DNA of 50,023 nucleotides from an uncultured Anaerolineae bacterium (lineage in GTDB: Bacteria > Chloroflexota > Anaerolineae > Anaerolineales > Villigracilaceae), in the NCBI GenBank assembly GCA_903910795.1, contig CAIWAX010000115.1, positions 1 to 50,023 of the forward strand. Direction: 5' to 3'. Position 1 is the first letter of the stretch. The number at the start of each line of letters is the position of its first letter. Positions 17,328 through 25,200 of the stretch are shown here, one piece after another. The position numbers and the translations under genes were made by a program. The notes below the pieces were generated by a model that did no database searches, was not told the origin of the DNA, and saw nothing but the letters and a program-made list of their open reading frames with translations.

Positions 17328-18560
17328 ATGTTATTCTCACAGAATTTTCTAACCGCACTGCGTGGTCTGATGGCAAATAAGCTGCGCTCCGCTCTCACTA
17401 TCCTTGGAATTGTAATCGGTGTGGCCGCCGTGGTAGCGCTGATGGCGATCGGAAACGGCGCAACGAGCAGCATCACAAGCAGCATTTCTGCAAATGGCTC
17501 AAACCTGCTTAACATCCAGGCAGGGCGTTCCCAGCGGCCATCCTCCGGACAAATGTCGCCTCAAACCTTCCTGACCTATAAAGATTATCTGGCGCTTTCA
17601 AAAACCCTGACAGATGTAGCTGGTATTGCGCCAGCATACGAATCCAATTTCACCATCACAGCGGGAACCAACACAGAATCCACATCTGTCATCGGGGTAA
17701 CTGAAGACTATGTCAACGTGCACACATTTACGGTGAGCACAGGCAGGAATCTGACAGCCAACGATCGCACGAAATACAACATGGTAGCAATTATCGGCGC
17801 AACCACGGCTGAAACCTTATTCCCAAATGAAGACCCGCTGGGTCAGATCATTAAGATTAATAACACAAATTTCACCGTGGTTGGTCTGCTTAAATCCAAG
17901 GGCTCAACAGGTTTTGACAACCAGGATGATGTGGTCTTTGTGCCGCTTGAAACAGGTTATATGAAATTGTTTGGTGCAAACGCCATCCAAAATGGCGAGA
18001 GAGTAGTCAGCGCCATCGCAGTCTCAGCCAGTTCAGCCGGCAAGGTGGATACTGTCTCATCAGAAATTACCTTTGTTCTGCGCCACCAACATAAACTGGC
18101 AACCGCCACTGAAGATGATTTCCGCATTATGAATCAGGCAGAACTGCTTTCCACCCTGACAAGCGTTTCAGCCACCCTGACAACCTTCCTGGGCGCCATT
18201 GCCGCGCTCTCCCTTTTAGTCGGCGGCATCGGTATTATGAACATCACGCTGGTTTCAGTCAGCGAACGTACACGAGAGATTGGTTTGCGCAAGGCTGTTG
18301 GGGCGCGCAAAATACAAATCCTGCTGCAATTTTTGGTGGAAACCATGACCCTGAGTATCAGCGGAGGTTTGATCGGCATTGCCCTGGGCGCAACGATTGC
18401 CTGGGTGGTGACTCTTATGAAGCTGATCACTGCCACCGTTACGTTATCCTCAGTTTTGATGTCCTTCCTCTTTGCCATGGGCATTGGTTTGTTCTTCGGG
18501 ATTTACCCGGCCTTCCGCGCAGCAAATCTGCACCCAATGGAAGCCTTGCGCTCTGAATAA
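17328..18560 (+). CDS. MacB-type ABC transporter permease 2 (orphan)
   Basis: Paralogue of the permease at 11230, 410 residues, with the same order: N-terminal helix (LRSALTILGIVIGVAAVVALMAIG), MacB extracytoplasmic domain, and C-terminal FtsX domain with GIGIMNITLVSVSERTREIGLRKAVGA. The start has AGGAGGAAG upstream. No ATPase or adaptor gene accompanies it, so it may share the ATPase at 12481, form an alternative exporter, or act as a sensor-like partner of kinase 2. It is read divergently from regulator 2 and its promoter carries the same operator. A perfect hairpin terminator follows. Confidence 0.9.
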   Translation: MLFSQNFLTALRGLMANKLRSALTILGIVIGVAAVVALMAIGNGATSSITSSISANGSNLLNIQAGRSQRPSSGQMSPQTFLTYKDYLALSKTLTDVAGIAPAYESNFTITAGTNTESTSVIGVTEDYVNVHTFTVSTGRNLTANDRTKYNMVAIIGATTAETLFPNEDPLGQIIKINNTNFTVVGLLKSKGSTGFDNQDDVVFVPLETGYMKLFGANAIQNGERVVSAIAVSASSAGKVDTVSSEITFVLRHQHKLATATEDDFRIMNQAELLSTLTSVSATLTTFLGAIAALSLLVGGIGIMNITLVSVSERTREIGLRKAVGARKIQILLQFLVETMTLSISGGLIGIALGATIAWVVTLMKLITATVTLSSVLMSFLFAMGIGLFFGIYPAFRAANLHPMEALRSE

Positions 18561-18573
18561 AAAAACCATTCCT

Positions 18574-18610
18574 ATGCAAACAGACACAGCTTTGCTGTGT
18601 CTGTTTGCAT
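18574..18610 (+). terminator. Terminator after permease 2
   Basis: Perfect 16-bp stem (18574-18589 with 18595-18610) around CTTTG, 14 bases after the permease stop. Only a weak T tract follows. Confidence 0.7.
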
Positions 18611-18620
18611 TTAAGGCTTT

Positions 18621-18674
18621 CAAAGCAATTTCACAGCTTTTCCTTGGCTGCTTCACAGCCTCAAAAACTAGAAT
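18621..18674 (+). promoter_or_regulatory. Promoter with CACAG operator before the DUF4405 gene
   Basis: Units at 18621 (CAAAG), 18632 (CACAG), 18643 (degenerate CTTGG) and 18654 (CACAG) keep an 11-base pitch. Ten bases after the last unit lies TAGAAT (18669-18674), the same -10 box and spacing as at 17110. Confidence 0.7.
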
Positions 18675-18740
18675 GACCGTGCAAATTGAAATACCCAAAT
18701 AAACAATCACCCCACACCGGGGGAAGAAAAGAGGAAAACC

Positions 18741-19277
18741 ATGAACAAGCCTGCTTCATCCAAGACCAACCTTATCCTTGACCTGATCATTTTCACCACC
18801 TTTCTGGTGGTTGCCAACCCTCGCCTGACCGGCAATTCGATCCATGAATGGCTGGGAATATCTTTCGCAGCCGGGATTATCACTCACCTGTTATTTCACT
18901 GGCAATGGCTGGTAAAGATCACGATTGAGTTCTTCAAAAAACTTATTCATGAATCTCGGCTCAATTATGTGATCGATGCTTTATTTTTCATCACAATGAC
19001 CGGCGCCATTTTCAGCGGTATCCTGATCTCCCGCGATGTTCTACAAGTTTTCGGGCTGCAATTCAACGCAGGTTCAAGCTGGAGAATGGTTCATAACCTG
19101 ACCGCCAATCTGTCCTTGATCACGCTCGGGATCCATGTTGCCATGCACTGGAAGTGGATTACCGCAAACGTAAGCCGTTATATCGTATACCCGGTGGCCG
19201 GCCTGTTCGCAAATCAACCCTTATCCAACCAGGGAACGCAAATCGCCCAGACAGTTCGGATTGAAAAAAACAAATAA
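18741..19277 (+). CDS. DUF4405-type four-helix membrane protein
   Basis: Integral membrane protein, 178 residues, with about four hydrophobic helices (roughly 12-28, 38-58, 75-95 and 115-137). It resembles the DUF4405 family, which is related in fold to the haem-binding cytochrome b561/FdnI group; His residues at helix positions (ITHLLFHW, MVHNL, GIHVAMHW) would fit haem ligands, but haem binding is inferred. The start has GAGGAAAACC upstream. Its promoter carries the same operator as regulator 2 and permease 2, so it likely belongs to that stress response. The small gene at 19346 follows in the same direction. Confidence 0.75.
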   Translation: MNKPASSKTNLILDLIIFTTFLVVANPRLTGNSIHEWLGISFAAGIITHLLFHWQWLVKITIEFFKKLIHESRLNYVIDALFFITMTGAIFSGILISRDVLQVFGLQFNAGSSWRMVHNLTANLSLITLGIHVAMHWKWITANVSRYIVYPVAGLFANQPLSNQGTQIAQTVRIEKNK

Positions 19278-19345
19278 CAGCCCATGAACACCATCAGAAA
19301 AGCAATAAACCATCGGACACACTACACACAAAAGTGGAAAATAAC

Positions 19346-19618
19346 ATGAAAATCATCCTTCGAATTATCATCATCCTGACCATAGCAGCACTGGTCGCAT
19401 GGGCCTTTACCCTGGCTTTTGGCAGCCCCACAAACAGCGGGCAGTTCTCCCAAAGGTTTGATGGCGGGGAACGCCGCTCAGGATCACCGACAGCTGGCCT
19501 ACTTGGAATATTCAGCTCGCTCCTGGAAATATCAGCTATTGTCGGGCTGGTCACCTTCATCCAAAACGGGATCAAATATCTGCAAAATAAGGGGATTGAA
19601 ACAAGCAGGGAAGGCTGA
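19346..19618 (+). CDS. Small membrane protein, 90 residues
   Basis: Function not recognised. A strongly hydrophobic N-terminal helix (about 3-25), a polar Gly/Ser/Arg middle (RFDGGERRSGSPT) and a second hydrophobic segment at about 52-72 suggest two membrane passes. I start at the ATG at 19346; a GTG four codons earlier is possible. It lies about 70 bases after the DUF4405 gene with no terminator between them, and a strong terminator follows, so the two are probably co-transcribed under the CACAG-type promoter. Confidence 0.65.
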   Translation: MKIILRIIIILTIAALVAWAFTLAFGSPTNSGQFSQRFDGGERRSGSPTAGLLGIFSSLLEISAIVGLVTFIQNGIKYLQNKGIETSREG

Positions 19619-19629
19619 AAATAATCTTT

Positions 19630-19682
19630 CAGGTATAAAAAGAGTGCGGGCAATTTCATCGTCCGCACTCTTTTTATACCTG
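19630..19682. terminator. Strong bidirectional terminator
   Basis: Perfect 20-bp stem (19630-19649 with 19663-19682) and a 13-base loop, with A-rich and T-rich runs inside the arms. It closes the DUF4405/small-protein unit. Confidence 0.85.
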
Positions 19683-19773
19683 AATAACGATTGCAAATCC
19701 AACAAACTGATAGAATATTCACGCCGAACAACCCCAAAACACAAGTGTTGAACCATCCTGCCAAGGAAATAGT

Positions 19774-21192
19774 ATGCGCCTCTTTGAAATCATATTACCC
19801 ATCATCCTGACAATCCATATAATCTGGCCATTCACAGGCCGCAAACGCCCGGAAGTTATAAACTTGTTACCCGCCCTGGCGTTGATTATTGTAATTTTGC
19901 ATGGGTTTCTTGAAGGCACGCGCTGGCAAATGTTTCCCTTATATGCCATAACTGTATGGGTATTCCTGGCAAGCCTCATAACCTGGGGGAAAAACCGTAG
20001 ACCGAATAACATCTCCTTTCCCAGGGGTTGGCGATTGGCCGGGCTACTCTCAACTCTCCTCGTTTTAGCAATTTCCACGAGCCTGCCGGCCCTGTTGCCT
20101 GTCCCCACTCCGCTGTCGCCAAGTGGGCCCTTTGCCATCGGAACCCGAACAATGGAACTCACCGACCCGAGCCGCAAAGAGATTTACTCCGGTAAGGATG
20201 AAGCCCGCAAATTCCTGATCGAAATCTGGTATCCGGCCATGCCCCCTGCGTCTGGCATCAAACCCGCGCCCTGGATGCCTGAGGCAAAAATCGTGGCGCC
20301 GGCCATCGCTGATTACATCAACCTGCCACATTTCTTTCTGGATCACCTGACGCTTGCGAAATCATCAGCCTATGCAGACATACCCGCCAATCGCAGCGCA
20401 GGAATGTTTCCAGTTTTAATTTTCTCGCACGGATGGAATGGTTTCCGTCAGCAAAGCACCTTTTTAATGCAAGAACTCGCCAGCCACGGCTACATCGTTG
20501 TCGCCATGGAACACCCGTATGGTGCACGGTTGACGGTTTTCCCGGATGGAAGCCTGGCAGCCAACAACCCGGCAGCCTTGCCCAAAGGCAAACCCGATGA
20601 CGAATACGAAGCTGCCGGGCGCATCCTTGTTAACCAATGGGCGGGGGATATCAGCTACGCGCTCGACACGCTCGCCAAAATAAACCAAAACGACCCCGCG
20701 GGCCAGTTATCGGGCTTGCTCAACCTCAACAAAGTAGGTGTCTTTGGGCATTCGACCGGCGGTGGCGCAACCATCCAGTTCTGTGGAATCGATCCACGCT
20801 GTAAAGCCGGTCTGACGCTGGATGCTTTCATGCGTCCGGTTGGCCTGGAAGTACTAGACCAGGGTACCAGGCAGCCATTCTTTTATATGTTCAGCGAATT
20901 GTGGCCCTTTCCACGCAATACCGAGCTATTCAACCGGTATTACAGCCACGTGTCTCCGAGTAACCATGTAGTGACCATCCTCGGCGCGGATCATTATGAT
21001 TTCAGCGATCTGCCAGCCCTCAGTCCCCTGGCTCCGCAACTGGGTTTAAAAGGCCCGATCAACGGCGCGCGTGTTCAAAAGATTATTGATACCTATGTGC
21101 TGGCTTTTTTCGACCTGCAGTTCAAAGACACCACAACGATATTATTTGATGGTCCGCAAGCAGCCTTTCCTGAAGTCAGATACGATCATTAA
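19774..21192 (+). CDS. Membrane-anchored PAF-acetylhydrolase-like esterase
   Basis: Alpha/beta hydrolase of 472 residues. The first 110 residues hold about four hydrophobic helices, so the enzyme is anchored in the membrane; the catalytic domain (about 120-472) resembles platelet-activating factor acetylhydrolase and related dienelactone-type esterases. The nucleophile is Ser327 in GHSTGG, the oxyanion region is FSHGWNG (217-223), the acid is probably Asp350 (LTLDAF) and the base His407 (GADHYDF). Likely substrates are short acyl esters or oxidised phospholipids, inferred from the family. The catalytic domain probably faces outward. It stands alone between two hairpins. Confidence 0.82.
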   Translation: MRLFEIILPIILTIHIIWPFTGRKRPEVINLLPALALIIVILHGFLEGTRWQMFPLYAITVWVFLASLITWGKNRRPNNISFPRGWRLAGLLSTLLVLAISTSLPALLPVPTPLSPSGPFAIGTRTMELTDPSRKEIYSGKDEARKFLIEIWYPAMPPASGIKPAPWMPEAKIVAPAIADYINLPHFFLDHLTLAKSSAYADIPANRSAGMFPVLIFSHGWNGFRQQSTFLMQELASHGYIVVAMEHPYGARLTVFPDGSLAANNPAALPKGKPDDEYEAAGRILVNQWAGDISYALDTLAKINQNDPAGQLSGLLNLNKVGVFGHSTGGGATIQFCGIDPRCKAGLTLDAFMRPVGLEVLDQGTRQPFFYMFSELWPFPRNTELFNRYYSHVSPSNHVVTILGADHYDFSDLPALSPLAPQLGLKGPINGARVQKIIDTYVLAFFDLQFKDTTTILFDGPQAAFPEVRYDH

Positions 21193-21227
21193 CCACAGGT
21201 TCCCCACGAACAGTGGGGAACCTGTGG
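21193..21227. terminator. Perfect 15-bp hairpin between esterase and rnpB
   Basis: Arms 21193-21207 and 21213-21227 around GAACA. It lies directly after the esterase stop (21192) and downstream of rnpB on the minus strand, so it can end both transcripts. Confidence 0.7.
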
Positions 21228-21288
21228 AAATAGAAACTTGGGGCACAAGCAGTATGATCTGCGCACAGTTTCTACTTTAATAACTGGT

Positions 21289-21627
21289 GCCTCAGGCCGG
21301 TCTATAAGCCACATTCTGTCCAGCGCGTGAGCGCCTGGACGGCCATCTCTCTAGGCGGTCTACCCGGGACTCACTGAGACGAGCAGTCTCTCATCCCTGC
21401 TTGACCTTGCTCCCGACGGGGGTTACCAGGCCGCCCGCATTACTGCGGACGCCGGTGGTCTCTTACACCACCTTTTCACCATCACCCACAAGGGGCTGTT
21501 TGTTTTCTGTGGCCCTATCCGGCAGATTGCTCCACCCCGGGATTTCCCCGGCATCGCGCTCTTTGGAGTGTGGACTTTCCTCGACCCTATTAAACAGAGC
21601 CGCGACCGTCCAACCGACCTGAGGCGG
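21289..21627 (-). ncRNA. rnpB: RNase P RNA
   Basis: Catalytic RNA that trims tRNA 5' leaders, about 340 nt on the minus strand. Signature elements are visible: GAGGAAAGTCCACACTCC near the 5' end (CR I region, plus-strand complement around 21568-21586), and ACAGAATGTGGCTTATAGAC near the 3' end (complement around 21300-21320). The P1 helix closes the molecule: 21613-21625 pairs with 21289-21301 with one wobble. A sigma-70 promoter lies immediately upstream. The exact ends are estimated from P1 and the promoter. Confidence 0.95.
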
Positions 21628-21632
21628 GTTTC

Positions 21633-21661
21633 ATCATACCTTTTCCCATCCATCCGGTCAA
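21633..21661 (-). promoter_or_regulatory. rnpB promoter
   Basis: On the minus strand TTGACC (21661-21656), a 17-base spacer and TATGAT (21638-21633). Transcription should begin near 21627, at the base of the P1 helix. Confidence 0.75.
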
Positions 21662-21808
21662 TACGCTTTGACAAATCAAGAAAATTCCTGGCAGGGCTGA
21701 ACGTTTATTGATCGCTACAAGATTCACAGATAAGCGAGAACCTTTGACATTCTCGGGGCGTGCGACTAAAATGAAAGCAGCAATCCATCCACTCTACAGG
21801 AGCACGAG

Positions 21809-22942
21809 TTGAAGAGCAAATGGCCAGAGAAGTACGTCATCGGTTTGACCGGTAACATCGCTACCGGGAAAAGCGTGGTGCGCAAAATGCTTGAGCATCT
21901 TGGCGCTTACGGCATCGATGCCGACGCACTTTCTCACCGGGCCATTGCCAGAGGCGCTCCGGGTTACCAGGCCGTCATAGATACGTTTGGAAAATGGCTG
22001 GTCAAACCTGATGGCGAGATTGATCGGGGTAAGCTTGGAAAACAGGTTTTCAACGACCCCGAAGCCATGAAACAACTGGAAATGATCATCCACCCACTTA
22101 TCGAACAGGCCGTGGATTTGATGATCAGGCGTGCCAGCCAGAAAGTGATTGTGATCGAAGCTATCAAGTTATTGGAAAGTGATTTGCGCGGGGCGTGCAG
22201 TTCGGTTTGGGTGGTCAATGTTCCGCTGGAACAGCAGCTTCGCCGGTTGATGGAAAAACGCGGTATGAGCCGAGGTGACGCCCTTCAAAGAATCGAATTT
22301 CAGAACGATCAGCACAGCAAACTCAGCGCTGCGCAGGTTGTTATTCAGAATAACGGCTCTTTCGAAGAAACATGGAAACGGGTTGTGTCTGAATGGAAAA
22401 AAATCAACCCAGCTACGGACACAGGACGATTGGTTGTTTCACCCAGCCAGGGTGAATTCATGGTGGCCCGAGGACGTCCACGCGATTCAGTTGTGATCGC
22501 AGAACTTGTCACTCGACTAAGCCTGGGCGCTCATAAAATGTCATCCGAAGATGTCATGGCCGCTTTTGGAGAAAAAGCCTTCATGCTGCTACAATTCAAC
22601 CGTAAAAATGTCGGCATCGCGGGCTGGCAGGTGGAAAACCTGGTGGCGCGCACTACAGAATTTTACATTGATACGGGCGTGGAATTGGAAAAAGGCTTGA
22701 AGATATTGCTTAACGAAGTTGAACGCGCCTCGCTTGATCTGCAGTGCGAAGCTTCCATCATCTTCCTGCCAGAAAATCTGGCAGTCCTGCAATCCATCTG
22801 GAAAAATTTAGGCTACGAAGCACGCACCGCACAGACTCTGGGTGTTCAGGCTTGGACAGATGCAGCGATGGAGTCCGCCCGGCCCAATACCCGCTTATTT
22901 TTCAAGCAGTTACGTACAGACCGCGTTTTACGCCCCATTTAA
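21809..22942 (+). CDS. coaE: Dephospho-CoA kinase with extra C-terminal domain
   Basis: Catalyses the last step of coenzyme A synthesis, ATP-dependent phosphorylation of dephospho-CoA. Residues 1-200 hold the kinase: P-loop GLTGNIATGKS (12-22), DADALSH and the FNDPEAMKQLEMIIHPLI region. The protein is 377 residues, about 170 longer than usual. The extra part (about 205-377) includes a Gly-rich turn and an alternating strand/helix pattern ending in LAVLQSIWKNLGYEA, which resembles a GNAT acetyltransferase fold, but no clear acetyl-CoA loop is seen. The start is a TTG with AGGAG seven bases upstream. It is read divergently from rnpB and lies before cdaA. Confidence 0.88.
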   Translation: MKSKWPEKYVIGLTGNIATGKSVVRKMLEHLGAYGIDADALSHRAIARGAPGYQAVIDTFGKWLVKPDGEIDRGKLGKQVFNDPEAMKQLEMIIHPLIEQAVDLMIRRASQKVIVIEAIKLLESDLRGACSSVWVVNVPLEQQLRRLMEKRGMSRGDALQRIEFQNDQHSKLSAAQVVIQNNGSFEETWKRVVSEWKKINPATDTGRLVVSPSQGEFMVARGRPRDSVVIAELVTRLSLGAHKMSSEDVMAAFGEKAFMLLQFNRKNVGIAGWQVENLVARTTEFYIDTGVELEKGLKILLNEVERASLDLQCEASIIFLPENLAVLQSIWKNLGYEARTAQTLGVQAWTDAAMESARPNTRLFFKQLRTDRVLRPI

Positions 22943-23009
22943 GGCGGCAGGGAACTGGTAATCAGGATGTCAAGGGCTGATTACCCATTCTGATTGCCGA
23001 TTCTCTGAA

Positions 23010-23870
23010 ATGACCGAACTGTTCAACGATCTTTTCTTCATTTTTCAACGCGTAAATTTACTCAGCGTCATCGATATCCTTCTCGTGACGTTGGTATTCT
23101 TCAGCCTGTTGTATCTCCTGCGAGATACCCAGGCCATGGTGCTTTTACGCGGCGCCATCTCGTTGATGGTATTACTGGCACTTCTGACCGCGTTGGTAGA
23201 TTTACCCGCCTTTTCATGGCTGGTGCGTACCACTCTACCGGCGCTTTTGTTTGCCATCCCCGTTATTTTCGCTCCCGAAATCCGGCGCGCACTCGAACGG
23301 ATTGGGCGCGCCGGCACTTTTGTTCGTGGAAACAGCCACAGGGAAGATCTGGAAATCCAGGCCAGCATACGAGCCATCGTTAGCGCCTCTGCGCGGCTTT
23401 CTTCGCGCCAACATGGAGCCCTGATCATCATTCAACGCATGGATAACCTGAATGAATTTGTCAGTACAGGTGTAGTATTGGATGCCCGGCTGACTCCTGA
23501 ACTTCTTCTGCAAGTCTTTTATCCCAACACCCCGCTGCACGATGGGGCTGTGATCGTGGACAAAATGCGCGTAAGGGCCGGTGCCTGCGTGATGCCCCTC
23601 TCGGCCAGCGGTATCCTTGTACGCTCGCCCGAACGCCAGATGGGATTGCGACACCGCGCCGCTCTGGGTATTTCAGAAGCTTCGGATTCCATCGCAGTGG
23701 TTGTCTCTGAAGAAACCGGGTCTATTTCCATTGCGCATGCCGGGCGGATGATCCGCCGCCTGGATCCGGAGAGGTTGGAAAATATCCTGAGCGCCTTTTA
23801 TCGCCCAGAACAAATGCACAAAGGTTTCTTCCAGCGTCATTTTCCGTATCTATTCAAATTGGAAGAATAA
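23010..23870 (+). CDS. cdaA: Diadenylate cyclase, CdaA type
   Basis: Makes c-di-AMP from two ATP, 286 residues. Three N-terminal membrane helices (about 21-38, 43-63 and 72-88) precede the DisA_N catalytic domain, which has the DGA motif at 178-180 (HDGAVIVD) and the RHR motif at 214-216 (GLRHRAALGISE). Both are intact, so the enzyme should be active. c-di-AMP controls potassium and osmolyte balance and cell-wall homeostasis. The YbbR-domain gene follows ten bases later, the standard CdaA-CdaR pairing. No glmM follows, unlike in many Firmicutes. Confidence 0.95.
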   Translation: MTELFNDLFFIFQRVNLLSVIDILLVTLVFFSLLYLLRDTQAMVLLRGAISLMVLLALLTALVDLPAFSWLVRTTLPALLFAIPVIFAPEIRRALERIGRAGTFVRGNSHREDLEIQASIRAIVSASARLSSRQHGALIIIQRMDNLNEFVSTGVVLDARLTPELLLQVFYPNTPLHDGAVIVDKMRVRAGACVMPLSASGILVRSPERQMGLRHRAALGISEASDSIAVVVSEETGSISIAHAGRMIRRLDPERLENILSAFYRPEQMHKGFFQRHFPYLFKLEE

Positions 23871-23879
23871 GCTCTTAAA

Positions 23880-25166
23880 ATGGAATGGTTTTTCCGTAAT
23901 TTACGCACTTTTTTTCTGGCACTGATCCTGGCGCTGGCTGTTTGGGTGTCGGCCGTTACATCGGCTGACCCGGATGAAGTCCGTGAATACCCGCGTCCGG
24001 TAGCAGTTCAAATCATCGGCCAGGATCCGGGTCTTGTGATCGTTGGCAGCGTACCCGCCCTGGTAACTGTGACTTTACGCGCGCCTCATTCAGTTTGGAA
24101 CCAGTTGAACGCCAATGACAACCAGGTGCGAGCCATTCTTGACCTTTCAGGGCTGCAGGCCGGGTCACACGAGGTAAAGATTCAAACCCAGGTCACCGCC
24201 AAGCCGGTACGGGTGGTATCAATTTCGATGCAGAGCCTGCAAATCAGCCTTGAGCCGCTCGCCACGGTTTCACTTCCCATTCAGCTATCCCTGCTCGGCG
24301 AACCAGCAGTTGGTTACGCCTCTGGTGCTCCAGGGTTGGAGCCGGCAGATGTACTCTTATCGGGACCAGAATCACAAATAAAACAGGCTGCCAGCGTTCA
24401 GGTGGATCTCAGTATCGCGGGGCTGCGCAAGGATGTTCAAAACAGCCTGCCAGTCAAGGTAATGGATGTTACAGGGAAGATCGTAACAGGGCTGACCGTC
24501 AGCCCGGAGAATATCCAGGTCAGCCTGCCGATAACCCAACAGGGCGGTTATCGCGACATCGCGGTCAAGGTCAGCGTACGAGGGCAGCAAGCGGGCGGCT
24601 ATCGGATCACGAATATTTCTGTATTTCCGCCGGTGATCACGGTATACTCACAGAACCCGGCCATCGTAAATGACCTGCCGGGTTACGTAGAAACAGAACC
24701 GCTGAATCTGAACGGTGAATCTCAGAACATCGATGCACATCTCAAGCTCAACCTTCCGCAAGGAGTTAGCATCGTTGGGAACCAGACTGTGCAGGTTCAG
24801 GTGGAAATTTCTGCCATTGAAGGCAGCCTGAGCCTGACCGGCATCCCAGTTGAAGTGACCGGACTGGGGCCCGGTCTGACTTCCCACATTTCGCCTGGTC
24901 TGGTGGATGTGATTTTGACCGGGCCACTGCCTCTTTTGGACAAATTGACGCCAAATGACATCAAGTTTATTGTTGACCTGACCGGTTTAGACAGCGGAAC
25001 GCATCAAGCCACACCTCAGGCCCAAATCCTGATTTCTGATATAAAGGTACAATCCCTGAACCCTGCCTCGATTGAAGTGACTATCAGTACCGGTAATTCA
25101 CTGACCCCTTCACCTTCGCCAACCATATCGGCAACGCCGACACCCACACGGAAACCAACTCCGTAA
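23880..25166 (+). CDS. cdaR: YbbR-domain protein, CdaA regulator
   Basis: Membrane-anchored extracytoplasmic protein of 428 residues. One N-terminal helix (about 9-27, FLALILALAVWVSAVTS) is followed by about four YbbR-type beta repeats; the pattern of LSGPESQI, LTGPLPLLDKL and YSQNPAIVNDL marks successive repeats. The C terminus is a Ser/Thr/Pro tail (about 408-428) such as found in wall-spanning segments. In known systems this partner binds CdaA through the membrane and tunes c-di-AMP output. It sits 10 bases after cdaA and 35 bases before der, in one apparent operon. Confidence 0.9.
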   Translation: MEWFFRNLRTFFLALILALAVWVSAVTSADPDEVREYPRPVAVQIIGQDPGLVIVGSVPALVTVTLRAPHSVWNQLNANDNQVRAILDLSGLQAGSHEVKIQTQVTAKPVRVVSISMQSLQISLEPLATVSLPIQLSLLGEPAVGYASGAPGLEPADVLLSGPESQIKQAASVQVDLSIAGLRKDVQNSLPVKVMDVTGKIVTGLTVSPENIQVSLPITQQGGYRDIAVKVSVRGQQAGGYRITNISVFPPVITVYSQNPAIVNDLPGYVETEPLNLNGESQNIDAHLKLNLPQGVSIVGNQTVQVQVEISAIEGSLSLTGIPVEVTGLGPGLTSHISPGLVDVILTGPLPLLDKLTPNDIKFIVDLTGLDSGTHQATPQAQILISDIKVQSLNPASIEVTISTGNSLTPSPSPTISATPTPTRKPTP

Positions 25167-25200
25167 TTTTGTCTCTTGCACGCTTACAGGAAATATATTA

